From Rhizomicrobium sp. (GTDB taxonomy: Bacteria; Pseudomonadota; Alphaproteobacteria; Micropepsales; Micropepsaceae), in contig JBBCGL010000001.1 in NCBI GenBank assembly GCA_037200385.1, positions 4,541,418 to 4,605,417 of the forward strand: a stretch of DNA of 64,000 bases, written 5' to 3'. The position numbers and the translations under genes were made by a program. The notes under the pieces were generated by a model. It ran no database searches. It had not been told where the DNA came from and saw only the letters and a program-made list of their open reading frames with translations. Position 1 is the stretch's first letter. Each line of letters starts with the position of its first letter. Below, piece after piece: positions 17,450 to 24,976 of the stretch.

Positions 17450-18937
17450 ATGCCTTTTCCGAAATCGCTCTCGCGCAGCACCTCGTTCTTTACCAACACG
17501 CTGCTTCTGGTCGGTGGTTCCGGCTTCTCGCAGTTCGTCCTTGCCGCGACGGCGCCCCTGCTGACGCGTCTCTATGCGCCCGCCGATTTCGGCGTTTATG
17601 CCGTGCTGCAATCCCTGGCGAACTTCGCCGCGGCCGTCGCGAGCCTGCGTTACGAGACTGCGATCATGCTGCCCAGGACCGACCGGGCCGCCGCGAATGT
17701 GGCGGTCCTGTCGTTCGCGGCGGTCGGCCTTCTTTCGCTGCTGACGGTTCCCGTCACCATCGTCGCTTGGCGCGTGCTCGGCGGCGTGCGCGGGGTGCGG
17801 ATTCCGTTCGAGCTTGCGATGCTGGTGCCGCTGTCGATCGCCGCGCTGGGCGTGCAGCAGGTCCTGAGAAGCTGGTTCCTGCGCTCGCATATGTTCGCCG
17901 CCGTGACCGTCCTGCTTGTCGTCCAGGCGGTGGTGATGGTCGGGCTGCAGATCGCCGCCGGCTTCGCCTGGGGCAGTCAGGCGTTCTATCTGGCCGCGGC
18001 CTCGCTATTGGGGACCGTCGTCTCGACCTTCGTCGTGCTGCCCGCGCTGCGCCGCGAGGGCCTGGGCCGCTTGCGGCAGGCGATTTCGCGGCGGCGGCTC
18101 GCGGCGGTGGCGCGTCGCTATCGCCGGTTTCCGCTCTACACCGCGCCATTCAGCTTCATCGCGCAGATCACCCAGCGCGGACCGATCCTGCTCCTGGCGC
18201 TCTTGGCAGGTCCCGCGGCGACCGGCGCCTTTGCGCTGGCGCAGCGCACGATCTACCTGCCCATCACGGTGGTCATCACCTCGCTCAGCCAGGCGTTCTA
18301 CCGCCGGGCTGCGGGCAAGCTCCACGATCCCGTGGTGCATGGGCTCGTGCGCCGCGTGCTGCTGGCCCTCGTGCTGCTGGCGGGTCCGCTCTTCATCCTC
18401 ACGGCGTTCGACATGCCGGGAATATTCGCCTTCGTGTTCGGCGCGGCCTGGCGCGAGGCCGGCCGCTACGGCGCCTGGCTGGCGCTTGCCGCCTTTGCGA
18501 TGTCTCTCACCTTCTGGCTCGACCGGGTGTTCGAAATGCAGGGGCGTCAGCGCCTCGCGCTGGTCCTGGAGACCGCCTTCAACCTCGTCTGCCTGCCGCT
18601 GCTCGCGCTGGTCCTCTACGGCACGAGAAGCGTGGAGTACACCGTCATCGCCTTCAGCATGCTTTCGATCCTGTACAACCTGCTGTACCTGGGCGTCAGC
18701 CTGGACATCGCGCGCATCGAGCGGCGTCTGCTGTTCGAAACCGTCGCTGCCGCGCTTGCGGTGGTGCTGTACAGCATGGCCATTCACTACGGCCTGCGGG
18801 CGTTGACGGACGATGACATGTTGTACGCCGCACTGGCGGCGGCGCTTGCCATGCCGCCTGTCGTCCTCGGCATCCTGATCGCGCTGGGCAGGATCGTGCC
18901 GCCGCGCCTCGCTGCCGCTAGAGCGACCTCTGCTTGA
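17450..18937 (+). CDS. Wzx-like oligosaccharide flippase (MOP superfamily)
   Basis: A 495-residue polytopic protein with about twelve to fourteen hydrophobic spans. The start is the ATG at 17450; an open extension back to 17225 is basic and Cys-rich, overlaps the divergent glycosyltransferase start, and looks non-coding. The N-terminal FSQFVLAATAPLLTRLYAPADFGVYAVLQSL is characteristic of polysaccharide flippases. It would translocate the undecaprenyl-linked repeat across the inner membrane before the Wzy-like enzyme acts. Its last 20 bases overlap the convergent galU gene. Confidence 0.85.
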   Translation: MPFPKSLSRSTSFFTNTLLLVGGSGFSQFVLAATAPLLTRLYAPADFGVYAVLQSLANFAAAVASLRYETAIMLPRTDRAAANVAVLSFAAVGLLSLLTVPVTIVAWRVLGGVRGVRIPFELAMLVPLSIAALGVQQVLRSWFLRSHMFAAVTVLLVVQAVVMVGLQIAAGFAWGSQAFYLAAASLLGTVVSTFVVLPALRREGLGRLRQAISRRRLAAVARRYRRFPLYTAPFSFIAQITQRGPILLLALLAGPAATGAFALAQRTIYLPITVVITSLSQAFYRRAAGKLHDPVVHGLVRRVLLALVLLAGPLFILTAFDMPGIFAFVFGAAWREAGRYGAWLALAAFAMSLTFWLDRVFEMQGRQRLALVLETAFNLVCLPLLALVLYGTRSVEYTVIAFSMLSILYNLLYLGVSLDIARIERRLLFETVAAALAVVLYSMAIHYGLRALTDDDMLYAALAAALAMPPVVLGILIALGRIVPPRLAAARATSA

Positions 18938-19799
18938 GCCATTCCCTGAGGCCGGGCCCAATGTCCTCACGCTGCAGGCCCATCGCGATATTGGCCTGCA
19001 GGAAGCCGGCCTTGTCGCCGCAGTCGTAGCGCTGGCAGTCGGTGATCACGGCGTGGAACGGCACGCGCCCGATGAGGCGCGCCAGCGAGTCGGTGAGCTG
19101 GATCTCGCCGCCGGCGCCTTTTTCCTTGCGGTCGAGTTCGGCGAAAATCTCGGGCTGGATGATATAGCGCCCGATGGCGGTAAGCCGCGATGGCGCGGCT
19201 GCGGGCTTGGGCTTCTCCACCATGCCCGTGACCTCGACCGCATTGCCCTTGGTCGCGCCGATCGCGAACACGCCATAGCGGTGCAGTTCTTCCTTCGGCT
19301 TTTCCTCCGCCGCGACCACGACGCCGCCGCCGACCTGGTTGTAGACGTCGATCATCTGCGCCAGCGCGCCGCGCTTTCCGGCCATCAGGTCGTCGGGCAG
19401 CAGCACGGCAAAGGGCTCGTCGCCGACCATGTGCCGCGCACACCACACGGCATGGCCGAGCCCGAGCGGCTTCTGCTGCCGGGTGAACCAGACCGAACCG
19501 CTGGCCGGCAGGCCTTCGAGCAGGCTGTCGAGCTCCTTGGTCTTCTCGCGCGCCGAGAGCAGCGATTCGAGCTCATAGGCGTGATCGAAATGGTCCTCGA
19601 TGATGTGCTTGCCGCGGCCCGTGACGAAGATGAACTGCTCGATGCCCGCTTCCTTGGCCTCCTCCACCGCATATTGGACGACCGGCTTGTCGACCACGGT
19701 CAGCATTTCCTTGGGCACCGCCTTGGTGGCGGGAAGGAATCGCGTCCCCATGCCGGCGACCGGGAAAACAGCTTTGCGGACGGGCTTGAGAGCGGCCAT
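18918..19799 (-). CDS. galU: UTP-glucose-1-phosphate uridylyltransferase
   Basis: A 293-residue nucleotidyltransferase forming UDP-glucose from UTP and Glc-1-P. The activating loop FPVAGMGTRFLPATKAVPKE, EFIFVTGRGK-like IEQFIFVTGRGKHIIEDHF, GLGHAVWCA, the metal-binding LLPDDLM and GMVEKPKP are all present. Length is the usual one for bacterial GalU. Its product feeds ugd (34.6 kb), galE (29.3 kb) and thus the glucuronate epimerase at 19.9 kb, which starts divergently 86 bases away. The 3' end overlaps the flippase gene by 20 bases. Confidence 0.95.
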   Translation of the reverse strand: MAALKPVRKAVFPVAGMGTRFLPATKAVPKEMLTVVDKPVVQYAVEEAKEAGIEQFIFVTGRGKHIIEDHFDHAYELESLLSAREKTKELDSLLEGLPASGSVWFTRQQKPLGLGHAVWCARHMVGDEPFAVLLPDDLMAGKRGALAQMIDVYNQVGGGVVVAAEEKPKEELHRYGVFAIGATKGNAVEVTGMVEKPKPAAAPSRLTAIGRYIIQPEIFAELDRKEKGAGGEIQLTDSLARLIGRVPFHAVITDCQRYDCGDKAGFLQANIAMGLQREDIGPGLREWLKQRSL

Positions 19800-19885
19800 G
19801 GGACACCGGGTTTATAAGCGGACTTTATTGGCATAGAGAACGGGGTAGCGTCCACTTGGGCGCGGCTGGGAACCTGGGACTGGCG

Positions 19886-20863
19886 ATGCGGATTTTGCTG
19901 ACGGGCGGGGCCGGCTTCATCGGGTTTCACGCGACACTGGCGTTGCTGGCGCGGGGCCATGCGGTCACCGCGATCGACGAGATCAACGCCTATTACGATC
20001 CCGCCCTCAAGCATGCGCGGCTCGGCGAAATCGGCGACAGGTCCAACTATCGGTTCGTGAAGGGCGACATGGCCGTGCCCGGCACGCTGGAGGCCGCGAC
20101 GCAAGGCGAGCGATACGACGCGATCCTGCATCTCGCGGCGCAGGCGGGCGTGCGCTACGCGGTGACCAATCCAGCCGCCTATACGCACTCCAACCTCGTG
20201 GGCCATGCCAACATCATCGAATTCGCGCGCCATCACGACGGTCTGGGCCATCTCGTCTACGCGTCGTCGAGCTCGGTCTATGGCAACGATACCGTGGCGC
20301 CGTTCCGCGAGGACGCGCGCGCCGACCGGCCGGTCTCGTTCTATGGCGCGACCAAGCGGTCTTGCGAGCTGCTCTCCCATTCCTACGCGGAACTCTACGG
20401 CCTGCGGCAGACCGGGCTTCGCTTCTTCACGGTCTACGGCCCCTGGGGCCGGCCAGACATGGCGTATTGGTCGTTTACCGACGCGATCCTCAGGGACCGC
20501 AGCATCCCGGTGTTCGGCGCGGGCAAGCTGTTGCGCGACTTCACCTATGTGGACGACATCGTCGCCGCGCTGGTGCGTCTGATCGAGACCGCGTTCGAGC
20601 CGCCGCAGGATGCGGCGCCGCATCGCGTCTACAATCTCGGCAACAGCCACCCCGAAAGCGTGCTGGACCTGATCGGCCATATCGAGCGGTGCACGAACCG
20701 CCCGGCCCGCCTCGACTTCCAGGACGGCCCGCCTGGCGACGTCCGCGAGACCTATGCCGATATCTCCCGCGCCGCCCGCGATTTCGGTTTTGCACCGGAG
20801 ATTTCGCTGGGCGAGGGGATTTCCCGTTTCGTCGACTGGTTCCGGCGCTATCATCGCATCTAG
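19886..20863 (+). CDS. NAD-dependent epimerase, UDP-glucuronate 4-epimerase type
   Basis: A 325-residue extended SDR, started at the ATG of MRILLTGGAGFIGFH; an in-frame TTG 30 bases earlier is possible. Catalytic Tyr153/Lys157 lie in FYGATKRSCELL. The segment TGLRFFTVYGPWGRPDMAYW is the hallmark of CapI/LpsL-type UDP-glucuronate 4-epimerases, which make UDP-galacturonate. The ugd gene at 34.6 kb would supply UDP-glucuronate. A TPR/SPOR protein gene begins 2 bases after its stop, and the HMGS-like gene follows, so the three form one operon. Related 4-epimerases acting on other UDP-sugars cannot be excluded. Confidence 0.85.
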   Translation: MRILLTGGAGFIGFHATLALLARGHAVTAIDEINAYYDPALKHARLGEIGDRSNYRFVKGDMAVPGTLEAATQGERYDAILHLAAQAGVRYAVTNPAAYTHSNLVGHANIIEFARHHDGLGHLVYASSSSVYGNDTVAPFREDARADRPVSFYGATKRSCELLSHSYAELYGLRQTGLRFFTVYGPWGRPDMAYWSFTDAILRDRSIPVFGAGKLLRDFTYVDDIVAALVRLIETAFEPPQDAAPHRVYNLGNSHPESVLDLIGHIERCTNRPARLDFQDGPPGDVRETYADISRAARDFGFAPEISLGEGISRFVDWFRRYHRI

Positions 20864-20865
20864 CG

Positions 20866-22026
20866 ATGAAGACAGGCATGCACCGGCACACCCGGACCCT
20901 CTTGGCGATTTCGGCAATGCTCGCGATCCTTGCGCCCGCGAGCGCCAGTCCGCCGGAGGCGGACGCGGTCGCCGCCGCATTGCGCGGCGGCAACGCCTCC
21001 AGCGCGGTCGCACGCGCGACCCAGGCGCTCGAGGATCCCGCTCTGACGGCGACCGATCGCGCACGCGTGTTGATGGATCGCGGACTGGCGCATGAGATGC
21101 TCGGCGAGCATGACGCGGCGCTCGTCGATTTCACCGTCGCGATCAACGGTCACGACCTGCCGCATCCCGAGCAGGCCCGCGCGCTGTATAATCGCGGCGT
21201 TGCATTGGACGAGTTGGGCCGCACCGAGGACGCGGCGGGTGACTATACCGCCGCGATCGGGCTCGATCCGCACTTTGCCGCCGCGCTCAACAATCGCGGC
21301 AATGCCTGGCGCCGGCTGGGCAAGCTTGCCGAGGCGCGCGCCGACTACCAGGCGTCGATCGCGGCCGGCAATCCGCACCCCGAATATCCCGATTACGGTC
21401 TCGGACAGATGGCGGAGGCGGCCGGCGATGGCGCGGCGGCCCGCACCTATTATCGCGCCGCGCTCGCCGCCAATCCGCAATTCGCGCTGGCGCGCCAGCG
21501 CCTGGCCGCGCTGGCGGCCGCGCCGGCGATCCCATCCAAGCCGGTGGCGGACCATTCCGCCGCCGACGCACCCGTGGTCTTGAAACCGCCGCCCGACGGT
21601 CCGGCAGACGCCGCGCCGGCGCCGGACGGCGATGCCCCCATCCACCTCAGGCCGCCGCGAGGCATGCGGCCCGACGACGCACCGATCCAGCTCAAGCCGC
21701 CGGAAACGATCCAATTGAAGCCGCCGCCGCACCGGCGCCCCGGCGCGACCGTCGATCTCAAGCCGGCAATCAGCGACGGCGGCCCGGCGGGCGCCAGACA
21801 GATCGTCCAGCTCGGCGCTTGGCGCAGCCAGGCCGACGCCGCCATCGCCTGGAGCCGCATCGCGCGCGCCACGGGCGAAGCTTTGGCCGGCCTGACGCCG
21901 CAGATCGTGGCGGTCGATCTCCCCGGCAAAGGCCGCTATTACCGCCTGCGCACCGGCCCGGCCGATCCGGGCCTCTGTGCCGTGCTGCGCGCCAGGGGCG
22001 CTGCGTGCGTGCCGGTGAAGGACTAA
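20866..22026 (+). CDS. Exported TPR protein with LKPP repeats and a C-terminal SPOR domain
   Basis: A 386-residue periplasmic protein. Signal peptide: MHRHTRTLLAISAMLAILAPASA. Tetratricopeptide repeats cover about residues 60-215 (ALYNRGVALDELGRTEDAAGDY and AALNNRGNAWRRLGKLAEA). A Pro-rich linker with recurring hydrophobic-K/R-PP units (VVLKPP, IHLRPP, IQLKPP, IQLKPP, VDLKPA) spans about 236-305. The last ~75 residues (QIVQLGAWRSQADAAIAW to YYRLRTGP) look like a SPOR domain, which binds denuded peptidoglycan glycan strands. A scaffold linking the cell wall to the polysaccharide apparatus is plausible but inferred. It sits between the epimerase (2-base gap) and the HMGS-like gene (18-base gap). 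Confidence 0.8.
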   Translation: MKTGMHRHTRTLLAISAMLAILAPASASPPEADAVAAALRGGNASSAVARATQALEDPALTATDRARVLMDRGLAHEMLGEHDAALVDFTVAINGHDLPHPEQARALYNRGVALDELGRTEDAAGDYTAAIGLDPHFAAALNNRGNAWRRLGKLAEARADYQASIAAGNPHPEYPDYGLGQMAEAAGDGAAARTYYRAALAANPQFALARQRLAALAAAPAIPSKPVADHSAADAPVVLKPPPDGPADAAPAPDGDAPIHLRPPRGMRPDDAPIQLKPPETIQLKPPPHRRPGATVDLKPAISDGGPAGARQIVQLGAWRSQADAAIAWSRIARATGEALAGLTPQIVAVDLPGKGRYYRLRTGPADPGLCAVLRARGAACVPVKD

Positions 22027-22044
22027 GAAACGAACGGGGACGAT

Positions 22045-23502
22045 ATGTCGGGAATCACCGCCTACGGCGCTTATATCCCGCGCCGGCGCCTGCAGCGCAA
22101 AGCCGTCGCCGCCGCCAATGCCTGGTTCGCCCCGAACCTCGTCGGCGGCGCCAAGGGCGAGCGCGCCATGGCCAATTGGGACGAGGACGCCGTGACCATG
22201 GCCTTCGAGGCCGGGCGCGATTGCCTGCCGGCCGGCGATCCCGCAAAGGACCGTGCGCATGTCGATGCGATCTATTTCGCCTCGACCACCCTGCCTTTTG
22301 CCGAGCGCCAGAATGCCGGAATCGTGGCGGCCGCGCTCAACCTGCGCGAAGAGATCGCCTCGGTCGACATCGCCGCGTCGCAGCGCGCCGGCACCACAGC
22401 GCTGATCGCGGCGCTGGATGCGGTGCAGGGCGGACGGCTGTCGTCGCCGCTGCTGGTCGCCGCCGACAAGCGCAAGACCCGCGCTGCCTCGGCGCAGGAG
22501 CTGGCCTATGGCGACGCGGCCGCCGCGTTCACCTTGGGACGCGACGGCGTCATCGCCGAATTCCTCGGCGCACATACGCTGACTCTTGATTTCGTCGACC
22601 GCTTCCGCGGTGAAGGCGAGGATTTCGACTATGGCTGGGAGGAGCGCTGGATCCGCGACGAGGGCTACAGCAAGATCGTTCCGGCCGTCGTCAAAGGGCT
22701 GCTCGAGAAGCTCGGGCGCGCGCCCGGCGATGTCGCGCATCTGATCCTGCCATGCCCCTTCGCCAAGCTCGACCAGGCCCTGGCCCGGCAATGCGGCATC
22801 GATCCCTCCAAGGTGCGCGACAATCTCGCCGCGACGGTCGGGGACACGGGCGCCGCGCATGCCTTGCTGATGCTCGCGCATGTGCTGGAGACCGCGAAGC
22901 CCGGCGAGAAAATTCTCGTCGTGCAGTTCGCCCAGGGCGCCGATGCGCTCCTCTTCGAAGTCACGCCGCGCATCGCCGATCTTCCGGCGCGTGGCGGCGT
23001 CGGCGGCAGCCTGGCGCGCCGCAAGGAAGAAACCAACTACATGAAGTTCCTCGGCTTCAACGGCCTGATCGAACTCGAGAAAGGCATGCGCGCGGAGGTC
23101 GACAAGCGCACCGCCCTCACCGTGCTCTATCGCAAGAGCGACATGCTGCTGAGCCTCTCGGGCGGCAAATGCCGGGTCTGCGGCACGGCGCAATTTCCCA
23201 AGAGCCGCATCTGCGTCAACCCGAACTGCAAGGCGGTCGACAGCCAGGACGATCACGGCTTCTCCGAACAGCAGGGCTCGGTGCTGTCCTGGTCGGCCGA
23301 CTTCCTGACTTACTCGATGGATCCGCCGAGCCATTACGGCATGATCACCTTCGCGGAAGGCGGGCGGCTGATGGCCGACATCACCGATGTGGAGCAGGGC
23401 CAGATCGACACCGGCGCCAAGGTCCGGATGGCCTTCCGGATCAAGGATTTCGACCCTAAGCGCGGGTTCGTCCGCTATTTCTGGAAGGCGGTGCCCGTCT
23501 GA
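22045..23502 (+). CDS. HMG-CoA-synthase/KAS III-like protein fused to a zinc-ribbon/OB-fold DUF35 domain; catalytic residues apparently lost
   Basis: A 485-residue fusion. Residues 1 to about 340 follow the KAS III/HMG-CoA synthase pattern (GITAYGAYIPRRRL, VDAIYFASTTLPF, YGDAAAAFTLG, DTGAAHALLMLAHVLE). Where the family has D-x4-C with the nucleophilic Cys, this protein reads DIAASQRAGTTAL, putting Gln113 at the Cys position. The later HxPxxK motif reads PCPFAK, with Pro236 in place of His. From about residue 370 a DUF35 module follows: zinc ribbon Cys376/379/390/395, then an OB-fold (GSVLSWSADF, FAEGGRLMADITDV). DUF35 proteins normally organise thiolase complexes, and a thiolase lies at 26.6 kb. 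A non-catalytic scaffold or altered chemistry is the likely reading. Confidence 0.75.
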   Translation: MSGITAYGAYIPRRRLQRKAVAAANAWFAPNLVGGAKGERAMANWDEDAVTMAFEAGRDCLPAGDPAKDRAHVDAIYFASTTLPFAERQNAGIVAAALNLREEIASVDIAASQRAGTTALIAALDAVQGGRLSSPLLVAADKRKTRAASAQELAYGDAAAAFTLGRDGVIAEFLGAHTLTLDFVDRFRGEGEDFDYGWEERWIRDEGYSKIVPAVVKGLLEKLGRAPGDVAHLILPCPFAKLDQALARQCGIDPSKVRDNLAATVGDTGAAHALLMLAHVLETAKPGEKILVVQFAQGADALLFEVTPRIADLPARGGVGGSLARRKEETNYMKFLGFNGLIELEKGMRAEVDKRTALTVLYRKSDMLLSLSGGKCRVCGTAQFPKSRICVNPNCKAVDSQDDHGFSEQQGSVLSWSADFLTYSMDPPSHYGMITFAEGGRLMADITDVEQGQIDTGAKVRMAFRIKDFDPKRGFVRYFWKAVPV

Positions 23503-23506
23503 CGGA

Positions 23507-23550
23507 GCGCAATTCGGAAAAGTGGACGCCGGTTTTCCGTAAAATTGCGC
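23507..23550. repeat. Palindromic element, first hairpin of a compound repeat
   Basis: Nested inverted repeat: GCGCAATT pairs with AATTGCGC on the outside and CGGAAAA with TTTTCCG inside (3-base bulge). It begins 5 bases after the HMGS-like stop codon. The GGAAAAGTGG...GGTTTTCC core resembles dispersed palindromes I recall from alphaproteobacterial genomes. It could form a 3' stem-loop on the upstream transcript. Confidence 0.6.
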
Positions 23551-23564
23551 GACAATCAAAGAAT

Positions 23565-23606
23565 CCAGGGCGTGATCCGATGCGGTTGAATCGAATCACG
23601 CCCTGG
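23565..23606. repeat. Palindromic element, second hairpin of a compound repeat
   Basis: A 17-base arm CCAGGGCGTGATCCGAT pairs with ATCGAATCACGCCCTGG (one mismatch) across an 8-base loop, only 14 bases after the preceding hairpin. It is followed by GGCTTTTCC, so it might terminate the upstream operon. It more likely belongs to the same dispersed compound repeat. Confidence 0.6.
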
Positions 23607-23664
23607 GGCTTTTCCGCCAGCGGATACCGGTGCATCTTCGACCGAAAATATCCGGGAGAGCGCC

Positions 23665-24855
23665 ATGCCCTATGTCGAAAACCGCATCGTCCACGACGCC
23701 GACTCGCATCTGATGGAGCTGCCGGACAGCCTCGATGCCTATTTCGACCCCAAATACCGCGCCGCCTATGACGCCCTGCCCAAGCTGCAGAAGAATCCGC
23801 GCGATGCCGGCTGGGTGAAGAAAGCGCACGCCCAGCACGACGATGCCGATTTTCGCGCCGGCGCCGATACCAACGTCCTGCTGCGCAAGAATTACGAGGC
23901 GCATGGCTCCTTCCGGCGCGCGGATCGTCCGCGCACGCTGGACAATCTCGGCTTCGCGAGCCAGCTCATCTTCACCACCTGGTGTCTCGGCAATTTCGGG
24001 CTCGACGAGAGCGGTCCCGTCGATCTCGCCTATGCCGCCGCGCAGGCCCACAACCGGATGATGGTCGATTTCTGCGCCGTCGACCGCCGCTTCCTCGGCA
24101 CCGGCTATGTCCCGCTGGTCGATTTCGCTCTGGCGAAGGCTTGCGCGCGCGACGCGATCGACCTCGGCTGCAAGGCGCTGCTCGTTCCCTCCAAGCCGCC
24201 GCACGGCCATTCGCCGAGCCATGTCGCGCACGATCCGATCTGGGCGATGGCGCAGGAAGCGGGCCTGCCCATCGTCTTCCACGTCGGCGGCGAAGAGAAG
24301 CTTAAGCCCGACTATTTCGAGAACGGCCTGCCGCGAGTGAAGGATTTCCATGGCGGCGAGGAGAATTTCACCTCGGTCAGCTACATGCCGATCCCGCATT
24401 CGGTCGAGCTCACGCTGGCGGCGATGATCTTCGACGGCGTGCTGGATCGTTTCCCGAAGCTAAAATTCGGCGCCATCGAGCTGGGCGCCTCGTGGGTGCC
24501 CGGCTGGATGCGCAACATGGATTCCGCGGCGCTGGCCTTCGCCAAGAACGAGGAGCGCCTTCGGAAGCTTTCGATGAAGCCGAGCGAGTTCGTGACGCGC
24601 CAAGTCCGCGTCACGCCTTATCCACATGAGGACACCGGCTGGATCATCCGCAATTCCGGCGACGAGGTCTGCCTGTTCTCATCCGACTTCCCGCATGTCG
24701 AAGGCGGCCGCAATCCGTTGAAGCGCTTCGGCGAATCCCTGACGGGCTGCACGGACCGCCAGGTCGACCGCTTCTACTGCGAAAACTTCATCGACCTGAT
24801 GGGCGAGGGCCTCGCGGCCGACCTGCGGCGGCCGCGACCTCGGCAGGCCGCCTGA
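23665..24855 (+). CDS. Amidohydrolase-2-family metal-dependent hydrolase or decarboxylase
   Basis: A 396-residue TIM-barrel protein of the amidohydrolase-2 type (relatives include ACMSD-like decarboxylases). The N-terminal metal motif is D-A-D-S-H rather than HxH. A His appears in VFHVGGEE, a second region in FGAIELGASWVPGWMRNMD, and the C-terminal metal Asp in SSDFPHVEGG. There is no signal peptide, so it is cytoplasmic. Substrate is unknown. It stands alone between the compound palindrome and the Wzi-like gene. Members of this subfamily often occur with acyl-CoA, thiolase or DUF35 genes, which fits the genes at 22 and 26.6 kb, but the link is inferred. Confidence 0.8.
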   Translation: MPYVENRIVHDADSHLMELPDSLDAYFDPKYRAAYDALPKLQKNPRDAGWVKKAHAQHDDADFRAGADTNVLLRKNYEAHGSFRRADRPRTLDNLGFASQLIFTTWCLGNFGLDESGPVDLAYAAAQAHNRMMVDFCAVDRRFLGTGYVPLVDFALAKACARDAIDLGCKALLVPSKPPHGHSPSHVAHDPIWAMAQEAGLPIVFHVGGEEKLKPDYFENGLPRVKDFHGGEENFTSVSYMPIPHSVELTLAAMIFDGVLDRFPKLKFGAIELGASWVPGWMRNMDSAALAFAKNEERLRKLSMKPSEFVTRQVRVTPYPHEDTGWIIRNSGDEVCLFSSDFPHVEGGRNPLKRFGESLTGCTDRQVDRFYCENFIDLMGEGLAADLRRPRPRQAA

Positions 24856-24976
24856 TCCCGACAAAAGCGATAACACCCCGCAACGAACCGCCCGCTCAAT
24901 CGTTCTGCGTAAAGCGTATTTGCGTCACGATCTTCGGCTATCTGACGCGAAACCGGGCGCAACGTGAGGGGCGATA

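Noticed and set aside
21550-21780. LKPP units in the SPOR protein as a sequencing duplication
   Set aside because: The units differ in codons and flanking residues, so they are old protein repeats rather than an assembly artefact.
20860-23559. An 899-codon open frame antisense to the SPOR and HMGS-like genes
   Set aside because: Low-information composition and no domain. Both opposite-strand genes have clear families and tight operon spacing.
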